Assembly (NCBI GenBank): GCA_013361525.1
Contig: JABFXY010000056.1
Span: forward strand, 25,196 to 89,195
Direction: 5' to 3'
Source: Polyangiaceae bacterium
Lineage (GTDB): Bacteria > Myxococcota_A > Polyangia > Polyangiales > Polyangiaceae
Length of the DNA: 64,000 bases
Notes under the pieces: generated by a model
What the model was told of the DNA's origin: nothing
The model's database searches: none
The model's input: only the letters and a program-made list of their open reading frames with translations
Part shown: positions 40,436-49,368 of the stretch, one piece after another
Layout of the letters: each line of letters begins with the position of its first letter
How positions within the stretch are numbered: the stretch's first letter is position 1
Translations under genes and position numbers: made by a program

Positions 40436-41275
40436 GTGATCCGGCTTCGTTACCTGGGGCACAACCTCGAGGTCCCCGAGGGTCAGTTTGTGATCGGGCG
40501 CAGCTCCAAGTGTCAGCTGAGCGTCGACGATCCCCTGATTTCGCGGCAACACGCCGCCCTCACGGTCAATGGAAGCGCGGCGACGGTGGAGGACCTCGGC
40601 AGCCGTAACGGTGTCCTCGTGAACGGCCAGAAGATCGCCGGCGTCCAGCCGCTCACCGACGGCGACACGATCACGGTCGGCTCCCAGGTGATGACGATCC
40701 ATGGGATTGCCGTCGCGGGGGCAGCCACGCGACCTCGGCGGCCCGAGATGCAGACGTTGCAGACCGCGAGCCTGTTCGAGCTTCAAGAAGATCCCACCGA
40801 CGACACCAGCATCCGATCGAGCCCGATCAAGAGCATTCAGCCCGACAAGAGGGTGAACGAGCTCAGCCTCGTCGGTGCCGTGGCCGAAAAGGCGCTCGCC
40901 ATGGGTCGCGCCGAGGATGCACAGCGCTTGCTCGAGCGACCGCTGCGCGACGTCCTCGCGCGAGCTCGCACGAAGCAGCCGATCGAAGCCTCCGTCGCGC
41001 AGCGCGCCGCGACCCTCGCGGTGAAGCTCGCGGGCGCCCTGCAGGAAGGCGACTGGGTGGACTTCGCGGTCGAGCTCTACACCCTGCGCCGCGAGCTTCT
41101 TCCCCAACCGGTCGTCGACGAGCTCTACACGGTCTTACGCAAGGTGCGATGCGACGCATCGCTGCTCCGCGAATACCTCGACACGGTGAAGGCCGGCGCT
41201 GGCTCGTTCGGGCCGAACGAGCGTTTCCAGATCTCGCGCATCGAGGGTCTCGAGCCCCTGGTGGGCCTGAAGTAG
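40436..41275 (+). CDS. FHA-domain protein with helical C-terminal domain
   Basis: 279 residues from GTG 40436. FHA domain (about 1-95): FVIGRSSKCQLSVDD, ISRQHAAL and DLGSRNGVLVNG give the phosphothreonine-binding Arg, Ser, His and Asn. A linker is followed by a helical region (about 140-279) beginning VGAVAEKALAMGRAEDAQRLLERP. The gene is followed 18 bp later by a paralogue with the same layout. The pair could read phosphothreonine marks made by the Ser/Thr kinases in this region; that is inference. Confidence 0.92.
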   Translation: MIRLRYLGHNLEVPEGQFVIGRSSKCQLSVDDPLISRQHAALTVNGSAATVEDLGSRNGVLVNGQKIAGVQPLTDGDTITVGSQVMTIHGIAVAGAATRPRRPEMQTLQTASLFELQEDPTDDTSIRSSPIKSIQPDKRVNELSLVGAVAEKALAMGRAEDAQRLLERPLRDVLARARTKQPIEASVAQRAATLAVKLAGALQEGDWVDFAVELYTLRRELLPQPVVDELYTVLRKVRCDASLLREYLDTVKAGAGSFGPNERFQISRIEGLEPLVGLK

Positions 41276-41293
41276 CGTAAGCTTCGTCGAAAG

Positions 41294-42106
41294 ATGCAGC
41301 AATTTCGGCTGCGCTACCGCGCGCACGACATCGAGCTCCCGCCTGGTGAGTTCGTCATCGGCAGGAGCGAAGACTGTCAGCTCTCGATCGATGACCCGAT
41401 GGTCTCGCGGCGGCATGCGATGTTCTGCGTGACGGGAAACTCGGTCATCCTCGTCGATCTCGGCAGCCGCAACGGCGTCGCCGTGAACGGGGACAAGATC
41501 AGCGGCGAGCGACCGATGATTGATGGTGACCGAATCACCATCGGCAAACACGAGCTCCTGTTTTGCATCGTGCAGCCCGATTCTCAGCGCAGCCGAGGGT
41601 TCCTCGCGCGGACGCTCGGGCCGATCGAGCTCGCCAAGTTGGAGTCCGCGGTCGGCGGCGGAAAAGGCCCGAGCACAGGGACAGCGCGCGTCGTCGCGTC
41701 CTTCACGACGCTCGCGCAGCTCGCAGACAAAGCGCTGGCGCTCGGCCGGCCCGAAGACGCGGAGCGCATCTTGAACGGTCCCTACGCCGAGCTGATGAAA
41801 GAGATGGGCAAAGGCGCGCTGGTCGACACGATCGTCCTCGGTCGATTCGCGACCTATGCGCTTCGCCTCGCGACCGACTTACAGAAATCGATGTGGATCG
41901 AGTGGATCCTCGAGGCGTACAGCCTTCAAAAGATGCTGTTGCCGGCGCCGATCATCGACGAGCTCTTCAACGTCGCGCCGAAGCTCAAGCACCTGGGACA
42001 AAAGCCCTTCTTCGACTACGTGAACACGATGAGCGAATCGACGCTGACCGCGAACGAGCGGTTTCTCCTTCAGCGTCTCGAAGGCCTCGCTCGACACCTC
42101 ACCTAG
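41294..42106 (+). CDS. FHA-domain protein, paralogue of the preceding gene
   Basis: 270 residues, ATG 41294. FHA domain (about 1-90): FVIGRSEDCQLSIDD, VSRRHAMF and DLGSRNGVAVNG. The C-terminal helical region aligns with that of the upstream protein (ADKALALGRPEDAERILNGP; WILEAYSLQKMLLPAPIIDELFN; ANERFLLQRLEGL), so the domain is conserved across the tandem duplication while surface positions differ. Likely same operon. Convergent with the DciA-like gene, 15 bp away. Confidence 0.92.
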   Translation: MQQFRLRYRAHDIELPPGEFVIGRSEDCQLSIDDPMVSRRHAMFCVTGNSVILVDLGSRNGVAVNGDKISGERPMIDGDRITIGKHELLFCIVQPDSQRSRGFLARTLGPIELAKLESAVGGGKGPSTGTARVVASFTTLAQLADKALALGRPEDAERILNGPYAELMKEMGKGALVDTIVLGRFATYALRLATDLQKSMWIEWILEAYSLQKMLLPAPIIDELFNVAPKLKHLGQKPFFDYVNTMSESTLTANERFLLQRLEGLARHLT

Positions 42107-42121
42107 CGCGCGACGCCGAGC

Positions 42122-42592
42122 TCAGCGTTTCGCGGAGTATGCGAGCGACTGACGTGCGGCCGCTTCGATGGCGCTTCGCAGATCGTCGTCTTCGACGCGC
42201 TCGAGCGATCGTGCGAGCGGCCCGTCGAGCGTGACCGGCCGAGGCACGAGCTTCGCGGGGCGGCGCGTCGAGTTCTTCTGAGGGGTGTCGATCGGCCCGA
42301 CCCGGAAGCGCAACTCGCGAACGTCGAGGCCGCCGCGTCGCAGGTTTGCGAGGATGGGCTCGCAAAGCAGCGACAGCTCGTTCGACCACGCCGCCGTCGC
42401 CGTCGTCACGAGAAGGACGCCGCGCGACAAGCTCGTCGGCTTCGCGCGCGCAGCGATGCGCGAGCCGACGGCGTGCTCCCAGTCCGCATCGGACACGGGA
42501 GCGCCGGTCTGCAGCTCGACGCCGCGGAACGTGCGCTCGCGCACGATCACCGCGCCCACGCTTTCGAAGTCTCGTCGTTTCTTACGCGCCAT
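42122..42592 (-). CDS. DUF721/DciA-like protein
   Basis: 156 residues from ATG 42592. Motifs: MARKKRRDFESVGAVIVRE, WEHAVGSRIAARAKPTSLSRGVLLVTTATAAWSNELSLL, and NLRRGGLDVRELRFRVGPID. This is the DUF721 fold. In several bacteria DUF721 proteins are DciA, loader of the replicative helicase DnaB, with the C-terminal domain contacting the helicase. The basic C-terminal tail (about 120-156) fits a DNA- or protein-binding tail. No replication genes lie alongside. Confidence 0.85.
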   Translation of the reverse strand: MARKKRRDFESVGAVIVRERTFRGVELQTGAPVSDADWEHAVGSRIAARAKPTSLSRGVLLVTTATAAWSNELSLLCEPILANLRRGGLDVRELRFRVGPIDTPQKNSTRRPAKLVPRPVTLDGPLARSLERVEDDDLRSAIEAAARQSLAYSAKR

Positions 42593-42618
42593 GCGGCGCA
42601 GATAGCGTAGCGAAAGTA

Positions 42619-44145
42619 CTAGGCCAGCATCCAGCTGAGCGGTTGGGCATCGGCGACATCCGGGAACTGGCTCGCTTCGGCGTCGGAAACACCGAGGGCT
42701 TTTGCGACCGTACGCCAGATGTATTTGCCCGGCAGCCGGCCGGAGCCGTCGGTGACGGCGCCACCGGGCTGACCGTTGTCGACCCGAGGTGCGCTGTACG
42801 AATAGACGTGGCCGTCGCCGTCGTCGCCCGCGACCCCGACGTCGCCGTAGTAGCCGCCCTTGATCATGCCTCCGGCGAGGATGACGGTGTTTTTTCCTTC
42901 GTTGCCCTGCGAGCCCGCTGCCGGGGCGCGCCCACCATCGGTGCAATAGACGGCGATGAGGGTGCGGTCGTAGATGCCCGCCTCCTTGAGCTTCGCGATG
43001 AGCCGCGCGAGCGCCCGGGACGCTTGTTTCGTCTCGGTCTCCATCTGGCCGACGGTGCGCTGATCGTGGACGTCGACGTAGTCGAACTCGAGCGCGACCG
43101 AGCGGCAGCGATCGTTCGACACGAGCTTGTAGGCCCACGCGACCTGCTCCCAGATCTGCGCCTTGATGTTCACGCCGACCTGGTCGGGGATGTCCGTGCC
43201 CCAATACGCGACCTCTTCCTCCGTCAGCGGCAGACTGATGACCTGCGTCTGGCCGGTGTAGAGGAGCTTCTTCGCCTCTTCGATGTTCTGCTCGTGGTTC
43301 GTGACGGCGATGTCGCTGAAGCGCCGGCGCTCGAGGAACTTCGGATCGACGGCGCGAAGGATCTCCGCCATCGCGGCGGCCTCGTCGGTGTTGCGAAGGA
43401 CGTTGAGATCTTTCGTCTCCGTCGGGAAGGCGTCGAAGAGCATGTCGCGGCTCTGGAATCGATCGAGCTCCGCGCCCGGCAAACCGGCGCCGAAGTGATA
43501 GGCCGTGTGGATGCCGCGGCTGATCCCCTTGAAGGCGATGCCGTTGCGCGCGGTCGCGTCGTTCTTCTTGTTGACGTAGTTGTAGAACGACGCCGGCGTC
43601 GGGGTGCTCGAGTAGAACTGCTCGCAGCCCTGCGGGAAGTTGTCGATCGGATCGTTCAAGTACATCTCCATCCGACCGTTGCCCGGCTGATAGGTCCTGC
43701 CCGGCGAGCGCATCGGGTTGCCGGCTTCGTGGCCGTGGATGGCGCCGACCGAGAGCTCGCAGCAGTCGACCATCGCGATCGAGTCGATGTGCGGATCGAG
43801 CTCCATCGATTGCGGCGTGAGGTAGATGCGGTTGTCGCGCTGCGCGAGCTCACCCTGCTGGAAGAACATCGCGCACTGGCGGCCGAACTCACCGCGCTTG
43901 AGGTTCGTGTACGTGGCGATACCGGGCGGCACGAACAGCTGGCCGTGGTCCCATTGGTCGCGCAGATTGATCTCGATGAAGTAGCGAGGGAGCGTCGGAA
44001 CGTCGGCTTGCGCGACGCCGCACATCTCGTGCGCCGCGTAGCGCAGAACGTCCGGCACGAGCGGCGCGGCGAGCGCGGCGCCCATCAGCTTGAGGAAACG
44101 GCGCCGACCGTTCGGGCTCATTCTCTCGAATTCGCGGCTCTTCAT
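42619..44145 (-). CDS. Tat-exported DUF1501 family protein
   Basis: 508 residues, ATG 44145, overlapping the upstream stop (ATGA). The N-terminus has a twin-arginine signal (GRRRFLKLMGAALAAPLVP), so it is exported folded. The main body fits DUF1501, a sulfatase/alkaline-phosphatase-superfamily fold (for example SVALEFDYVDVHDQRTVGQ, YDRTLIAVYCTDGGRAP, KNTVILAGGMIKGGYYGDVG). Family members are found next to large CxxCH/DUF1585-type proteins in planctomycetes and myxobacteria. The reaction is unknown. It is the last gene of the three-gene operon 45859-42619. Confidence 0.88.
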   Translation of the reverse strand: MKSREFERMSPNGRRRFLKLMGAALAAPLVPDVLRYAAHEMCGVAQADVPTLPRYFIEINLRDQWDHGQLFVPPGIATYTNLKRGEFGRQCAMFFQQGELAQRDNRIYLTPQSMELDPHIDSIAMVDCCELSVGAIHGHEAGNPMRSPGRTYQPGNGRMEMYLNDPIDNFPQGCEQFYSSTPTPASFYNYVNKKNDATARNGIAFKGISRGIHTAYHFGAGLPGAELDRFQSRDMLFDAFPTETKDLNVLRNTDEAAAMAEILRAVDPKFLERRRFSDIAVTNHEQNIEEAKKLLYTGQTQVISLPLTEEEVAYWGTDIPDQVGVNIKAQIWEQVAWAYKLVSNDRCRSVALEFDYVDVHDQRTVGQMETETKQASRALARLIAKLKEAGIYDRTLIAVYCTDGGRAPAAGSQGNEGKNTVILAGGMIKGGYYGDVGVAGDDGDGHVYSYSAPRVDNGQPGGAVTDGSGRLPGKYIWRTVAKALGVSDAEASQFPDVADAQPLSWMLA

Positions 44146-45317
44146 TCGTCGTCTCCTGCAAGCGCGCCGACGACGGTGCGGACGACGTCGGGATCCGTGA
44201 ACGTTGCCGCCACGATTTCGGGGAACGTGGGCTCGGCCGATTCTGCGGACGCGGTATCCGCGATCCGCGCGAGCATGTCTTTGTCGACCGTCTTGCCGAG
44301 CGGCCCGGCCGTGTCGATGCGAAGCGTGTACTCGAGCAGGTTCTGCGCCGAGCACTGAAGGAACAGCGGATCGTCCGACAGGACGTGGGCCGCCTCCGCG
44401 AGATTGTTCACCTCGGTGCCGAACATCTGGCTCTTCTCGCTCGCCATGTCGGCGGGCTCTTTGAAGTGCGACGTCATGAGGCCGTTGAAGCTGCGACCGA
44501 GCTCACCATCGGGGTCCTGCTCGCCCGTCGCTTCGGGACGGTAGATGCCCTCCTGATCGAACTTCACGAAGAGCTGCGCGTGCGCGGCGAACTGCCCGTG
44601 ACAATCGTGGCAAGGGTGGTCGGGGTTCGCGGCCGACGCGATCTCTTCCGGGTCGGCCTGGCTGAGATCGGTGATCGAGAACAGATGTCGAAGCTTCTCC
44701 GGCGGGACGCGCGGCTGGATCGAATCGTCTTGCGGATACGACTGGCACGCGAACGCGCGGAGCAGCGTGCTCGAGCGCGTGAGGTTGAACCGGCTCGCGC
44801 GTGCGGCGAGGTATCCGCGGGTCGTGAGCACACCGGCCGTGAACGGCGCGCCCGAGTCGCAGGCGACGACGTTGCCGTCGCGGCCGTAGCAGCTCGGCGC
44901 CGTGAGGATGTCGGACCAAGGCGCGTTCGTCTTCACCACGTGCTCGACGAGGTTGCCCGGCAGCGAGTAGTCGATGTCCGGCGTCTCGCCGCTGACGCTC
45001 AGCTTCTCTTCCATCATCGCGCGCGCGGCCGAGACGAGGCCGGGCTCGGTGGCCCACGCTTTCACGATCGGCTCGATGGCCTTGCCACCGTCGGCTTCGA
45101 TTTGTTGCTGCTCGTACGGTGTGAGGACGCGACCGACGAGCGGCGGCGCGAGCTTCTCGAGGTACGTGCGCGTCTTGCTCGGCGCGAGCCCCTCGACGCT
45201 GAACGTTTCGGGCTCGTCGTCATCGGGATTCGTGCCCGGCGGAGTGCCGATATCGCCGGTGCCGCACGCGAGGAGCGTGAGCACCGCGAACGCCGTTCCG
45301 AAGATGCGCGCGCTCAT
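44142..45317 (-). CDS. CxxCH lipoprotein with DUF1585-like C-terminus
   Basis: 391 residues from ATG 45317, overlapping the upstream stop by ATGA. Signal peptide with lipobox LLAC, then an acidic, Pro-rich linker. C236-H-D-C239-H240 is a haem c attachment motif in a segment (HPCHDCHGQFAAHA) seen in planctomycete-type cytochrome proteins. The C-terminal stretch (QCSAQNLLEYTLRIDTAGPL, then IADTA, FPEIVAATFTDPDVV) resembles DUF1585. Coupled to the DUF1501 gene downstream, so haem protein and Tat enzyme are made together. Confidence 0.83.
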   Translation of the reverse strand: MSARIFGTAFAVLTLLACGTGDIGTPPGTNPDDDEPETFSVEGLAPSKTRTYLEKLAPPLVGRVLTPYEQQQIEADGGKAIEPIVKAWATEPGLVSAARAMMEEKLSVSGETPDIDYSLPGNLVEHVVKTNAPWSDILTAPSCYGRDGNVVACDSGAPFTAGVLTTRGYLAARASRFNLTRSSTLLRAFACQSYPQDDSIQPRVPPEKLRHLFSITDLSQADPEEIASAANPDHPCHDCHGQFAAHAQLFVKFDQEGIYRPEATGEQDPDGELGRSFNGLMTSHFKEPADMASEKSQMFGTEVNNLAEAAHVLSDDPLFLQCSAQNLLEYTLRIDTAGPLGKTVDKDMLARIADTASAESAEPTFPEIVAATFTDPDVVRTVVGALAGDDE

Positions 45318-45859
45318 TGGATCACGAACTCCGCCGAGGAGAGCACCGCCAGGCAGGTCATCTCGTAGCGTGAGGTCTCGTCGAGGCTCGCGAGCGTGGG
45401 CGCGTCGAAGTTGAGCTCGTCGGCGAGCACGTCGCGGCCCCACGCGTCGCTCGCGAACGCCAGGACTTCACCGGCGTCGGTCGCGAGCGCCGGATAGAGC
45501 TCGTGCATCTCGGCCGAAGAGCAAACGGGCTTGAGCGACTTCGCCCAGAGCGTCATGCGCGCGGGGCTCCACATCCGGTCGGCTTTGACGCCGCTCGCGT
45601 AGTCGTAGTCGCCGAGCGCGAGACGGTTCTCGACGAGCTCGGTGAAGAGCGGGTCGTCCTCCGATTTGCCTAAGACGTCGGCGACTCGCTGGAGCCGGAC
45701 CCAGAACGGGAGCAGCTGCGGCTGGCTATCCGGGACGGCGAACGCAGGGCCGTTCGACGGATCGTCCGGCGAGTCTACGTCGGGGTTCTCGGTGTCGCCG
45801 ATCTTGCCCTGGCACCCGAGGAGGGCGACGGCTGCGACGAAGAGGACGTGTGCGCGCAT
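45314..45859 (-). CDS. Small lipoprotein, first gene of the DUF1501 operon
   Basis: 181 residues, ATG 45859. Signal with lipobox LLGC, acidic linker (GDTENPDVDSPDDPSN), then helical sequence, with MTCLAVLSSAEFVIQ at the C-terminus. This C-terminus is like the tail of DUF1592/DUF1595-type modules that often precede DUF1588/1585 domains, so the three open frames here may be a split version of a larger cytochrome-associated protein. Coupled by ATGA to the next gene. Confidence 0.8.
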   Translation of the reverse strand: MRAHVLFVAAVALLGCQGKIGDTENPDVDSPDDPSNGPAFAVPDSQPQLLPFWVRLQRVADVLGKSEDDPLFTELVENRLALGDYDYASGVKADRMWSPARMTLWAKSLKPVCSSAEMHELYPALATDAGEVLAFASDAWGRDVLADELNFDAPTLASLDETSRYEMTCLAVLSSAEFVIQ

Positions 45860-46090
45860 GGGAACGGCGGGAGAAGAGCACGTTCCATTCCGCAGCAGCG
45901 AAACAGCGCCATTCGATGATTGCGTGCAGAGCGAGTGGACTCGTCCACCGAGGGTGCGCGACGAACCTGAACCGAGGAGGTGTTGTTCCGCCCTCGGTGC
46001 ATGCCGTACGCCACGAGCGCCATTCAGCCTGATGCTCGGATGATCCAGCTCTGGGGATCGCGCAGCCCCGCCGAAACGTGCGCGCGTGTC
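45860..46090. other. Intergenic region upstream of the DUF1501 operon
   Basis: 231 bp between two minus-strand genes. It contains a short palindrome GTGGAC-TC-GTCCAC (45935-45948) at a plausible operator distance from the start at 45859. Otherwise I see neither a gene nor a clear terminator. Confidence 0.45.
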
Positions 46091-48310
46091 CTACCCGATC
46101 TGCGGGCAATTCCCGCTCGCTTCGGATTTGTTGTTGTCCTCGACGCACTCGTTGTTGCCGCCGCGTGCCGGAGGCTGGTCGCACTCGAAGCCGCCGTTGT
46201 CGACGCACGCGCGTACGTCGATGTCCTGCGGATCGATCGGCGGATCGGCGAGGAGGCACGTCACGTTCTGGCACTGGCCGGGCGCGAGCGGCGCAGCGGT
46301 GAGCACCGGATCGTTGTCGCACGTGAGCTGCTCCATCGAGGAGACGTCCCAGAAGCTCACGGGGACACCCGCGCCGACCTGCAGCGCGCCGTCGTTGCAG
46401 ACGCGCGCGACGAGGCTCAACGCAGCCGGGCATGTCGACTCGTCGATCGACAGCTGCACGGTTAGATCAGGCGCGGCGAACACATCGAAGGCCGGGAGGT
46501 TCTGGCGGAAGTTGTTCATCACGCCGGCGGGCGTGCTCGTCGTCGGCTCGAGCCAGTTCGGCGGCTCGCTGGTCGGGATCGCGCCGAGCTCGCTGACGTT
46601 CGTCACGTGGTACGCGTGCTGATTCCAGATGCGCCGCGTGGGCACCCACGAGTCGGCTGCGTCCGCGTAGATGCGGATGCCCTGGGTGGTGCCGCCGCTG
46701 CTGTTTTCGATGAAGACGATCTCGGCGTTCCCGTCGTTGTCGACGTCCGCGATGATCGGCATCTCGAGCCGCGTGTGCGAGTGGTTCTCGATCTGCGTGA
46801 GGACGTTGCCCGTCGTGCCGTCGAAGATGCGGAAGTACTGCTCGTCGTTGTAGATGACCTCGGTCTTTCCATCGCCGTCGAAGTCGAAGACGCTCGAGCC
46901 GGTGACGCGTGACGAGCAGTCGGCGTTTGCGACCTTCCAACGGATGCCGGGGTCGGAGCAGTTCGCGGGGAGCGGCGTCGCGAGGCACTCGAGGTCCATC
47001 ACGATGTAGAAATCGGATCCTGCGACGCCGACCTCGGCGACCTGATCGCCGTCGAAGTCGGCGACCGTCGGTGGGCCACCTTCGTTCTTTCCGCAGTCGT
47101 CGACGGGGATCGAGACCACGACGGGCTGATTGGTCGTGGGATCGAGCATCGGCGTCCCGTCGTGATTGACGATGTAGATCTTGCCGGCGCGCACGATGAC
47201 GACCTCACCTTCGTCGTCCTGATCGAAGTTGCCGGTCGCGGTGAAGCCGTCGCACGGGAAGTTCGAGCTCTGACAGTTCGCCGCGGTGATTGGGTCGCCG
47301 AGAAAATCGAAGGTCCACTTCGGCGTGCCGTCGTCGGCGTAGGCCGTCGCGCCCGCGAGCACCTCGAGCTTGCCGTCGAGATCGATGTCGCCCGACGACG
47401 AGACCGGCCCCAAGAAGCCGTTCGTTCCGACACCCGCGGTGCCGACCCATTGCAGCGAGCCGTCCTCGCCGTTCAGCACCACGCGGCCTTGGATGATCTC
47501 GGGTGCGCCGTCGCCGTCGATGTCGGCGATCGACGGTGTCGTGCCGGCGAGGTGATCACCCGCGGCGCGCGCGGGATACGTCGGCTGGAACCACTTCACG
47601 CTGCCGTCGCGCTCGAAGGCGATGGTGCCGCCGTTCTGCACGGTCGCGACGAGATCGATGGATCCGTCGTCGTCGATGTCGCCCGCTGCGAGCCCGCCCG
47701 AGTTGTCGAGCCAGATGCCGGCGGTGCCGATGTCCGCTTGGATCTCGTTCGCGCCGATCGACACGTGCTCGGTCATCGAGCCGTCGGCGTTGCATCCGCC
47801 GGACACGATGCGAAGGACCCCCTGCGTGTTGCAGCAACCGTCCTCTTGCAGGCGATACGTGATGAACGCGACGTCGGGGATGTCGTCGAGCGTCACCATG
47901 CCGTCGCCGTTGTCGTCGGTGAGGTTCGCGACGACCGGCGTCATCACGACGTCGTCGTAGGCTTGATACGGGCTGCCCGCGGCGGGACCGTTCCACGCGC
48001 AATCGAGGCCGGGCGCGAACTCACCGGGAGGCGGCACGAAGAAGCAACCTTCGTTGGATCCGCCTTCGGAGATCGTCCCGCCCGATCCGCCGTTCGCGGT
48101 CGACCCACCGCCGCCGGAGAACCCGTTCATCGAGCTGCCGCCGCCGCCTGCTCCACCCGACGCGCTCGGACCGTTGCCACCGTTGCCGGCGGTACCGTCG
48201 GTCTCGTCGCTGTCGTCACCGTCGCAACTGCAGCTCGAAGTCACGATGCTCGCGCCGAGGAGCAGCGCAGCGGTGGACACAAAACGAACGAATCGGGGCA
48301 AGCGAACCAT
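46091..48310 (-). CDS. FG-GAP/VCBS-repeat lipoprotein
   Basis: 739 residues, ATG 48310. Signal with lipobox TSSC (SCSC gives two cysteines), then a Gly/Ser/Asn low-complexity linker. The main part is a chain of Ca-binding repeats with the D-x-D-G-D core: DDNGDGMVTLDDI, DIDDDGSIDLVA, DIDGDGAPEII, DIDLDGKLEVL, DFDGDQVAEV, DFDGDGKTEV, DVDNDGNAEIV. This predicts a seven-bladed propeller like that of integrin alpha/FG-GAP proteins. The C-terminal 100 residues are Cys-rich. Cell-surface binding protein is likely. Confidence 0.9.
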   Translation of the reverse strand: MVRLPRFVRFVSTAALLLGASIVTSSCSCDGDDSDETDGTAGNGGNGPSASGGAGGGGSSMNGFSGGGGSTANGGSGGTISEGGSNEGCFFVPPPGEFAPGLDCAWNGPAAGSPYQAYDDVVMTPVVANLTDDNGDGMVTLDDIPDVAFITYRLQEDGCCNTQGVLRIVSGGCNADGSMTEHVSIGANEIQADIGTAGIWLDNSGGLAAGDIDDDGSIDLVATVQNGGTIAFERDGSVKWFQPTYPARAAGDHLAGTTPSIADIDGDGAPEIIQGRVVLNGEDGSLQWVGTAGVGTNGFLGPVSSSGDIDLDGKLEVLAGATAYADDGTPKWTFDFLGDPITAANCQSSNFPCDGFTATGNFDQDDEGEVVIVRAGKIYIVNHDGTPMLDPTTNQPVVVSIPVDDCGKNEGGPPTVADFDGDQVAEVGVAGSDFYIVMDLECLATPLPANCSDPGIRWKVANADCSSRVTGSSVFDFDGDGKTEVIYNDEQYFRIFDGTTGNVLTQIENHSHTRLEMPIIADVDNDGNAEIVFIENSSGGTTQGIRIYADAADSWVPTRRIWNQHAYHVTNVSELGAIPTSEPPNWLEPTTSTPAGVMNNFRQNLPAFDVFAAPDLTVQLSIDESTCPAALSLVARVCNDGALQVGAGVPVSFWDVSSMEQLTCDNDPVLTAAPLAPGQCQNVTCLLADPPIDPQDIDVRACVDNGGFECDQPPARGGNNECVEDNNKSEASGNCPQIG

Positions 48311-48436
48311 GCCCCGATCGTAGAGAGACTTCGCGAACAGCGACGCGAAAAAGATTCAGCGAACCTGGATCAGATCCGAACCCGTCTCGTCGCTCACCGT
48401 GTCTTACCGCGCCCCGGCGCGACGCGGCCCCGGCGA

Positions 48437-49348
48437 CTACCAATCCTTCGGGTTGACGATGATCTCGACGCGACGGTTGTTGGCGCGGCCTTCCGGTGAG
48501 CCGTTGTCCGCGACCGGGCGATCCGGGCCGAGGCCCGAGGTCTTGATGCGGTCGGCCGGGTAACCCTGCGAGACCAACTGCGCCTTCACCGATTCTGCGC
48601 GCGCGAGCGAGAGCTTGCGGTTCTCCTCCGCGGAGCCGACCGAGTCGGTGTGACCCTCGATGCGAAGCTTCGGGTGGTTCTGGTCCTTGAGGACCTTGTA
48701 CACCGTGTTGAGCTTCTCCTTCGCGATGTCCATGAGGTTGCTCTTGCCGGTGGCGAAGAGAACCGAACCCTCGAGGGTGATGACGACGCCGCGTTGCTCT
48801 TCCTTGACGCTCGCGAGCTCCTTCAAGCTGGCGAGGGCCGCGGCAGCGACGCGCTCCGCTTCTTTGCGCGCCTTCTCCGCTTCGGCCCGGCCCTTCTCGG
48901 CCTGCTCGCGCGCATCCTTCTCTTTTTCGAGCGCTTGGCGTCCCGACTGCACCGCTTGGCGAGCTGCCTCGAGCTCCGCTGCGCTCTTGTCTTTGTATTC
49001 GTTCTCCGCGGCCTGACGCTCGGCGTTCGCCTGAACGATCTCGGCGGCGACGGAGGCCTGCATCGCGCGGCGATCCGCGATGTACGCGAGGGCGCGAGTC
49101 TCGGGCGTGTCCTCTTCGTCGCTGAACCGGCGCTCGGCCTTTTGAAGCGACTGCTTCGCCGTGTCGAGCTGCGCAGGGGCGAGCTTCTGCGGGGGGCCGT
49201 TCGCCGCTTTTTCGTAATTGGCGCGCGCGTCGACGAGCTCCTTCGGGGGGAGCGTCTCGGCGCAGCCGACGAGGGCGCCGATGGAGACGAGGACGAGCCC
49301 GGAAGCTGCTGCACGCGAAAGAACACGAACCATAGGAAAGCGCTTCAT
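48437..49348 (-). CDS. OmpA-family lipoprotein
   Basis: 303 residues from ATG 49348 (AAGGA upstream; Met at 49333 is an alternative). Lipobox LVGC. A coiled-coil region (about 90-185, KDKSAAELEAARQAVQ, KEKDAREQAEKGRAEAEKARK) is followed by an OmpA C-terminal peptidoglycan-binding domain (about 190-300): VLFATGKSNLMDIAKEKL, IEGHTDSVGSAEENRKLSLARAESV, GLGPDRPVADNGSPEGRANNRRVEI, with the Asp/Arg meso-DAP ligands in this motif. It links outer membrane to cell wall. Starts 20 bp after the DUF4398 gene. Confidence 0.95.
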   Translation of the reverse strand: MKRFPMVRVLSRAAASGLVLVSIGALVGCAETLPPKELVDARANYEKAANGPPQKLAPAQLDTAKQSLQKAERRFSDEEDTPETRALAYIADRRAMQASVAAEIVQANAERQAAENEYKDKSAAELEAARQAVQSGRQALEKEKDAREQAEKGRAEAEKARKEAERVAAAALASLKELASVKEEQRGVVITLEGSVLFATGKSNLMDIAKEKLNTVYKVLKDQNHPKLRIEGHTDSVGSAEENRKLSLARAESVKAQLVSQGYPADRIKTSGLGPDRPVADNGSPEGRANNRRVEIIVNPKDW

Positions 49349-49368
49349 CGTCGATGTCCTTCTAGGGT

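Noticed and set aside
42346..44358. Plus-strand frame of about 670 codons opposite the DUF1501 gene
   Set aside because: It is a shadow of the Tat-exported protein; no start signal or domain.
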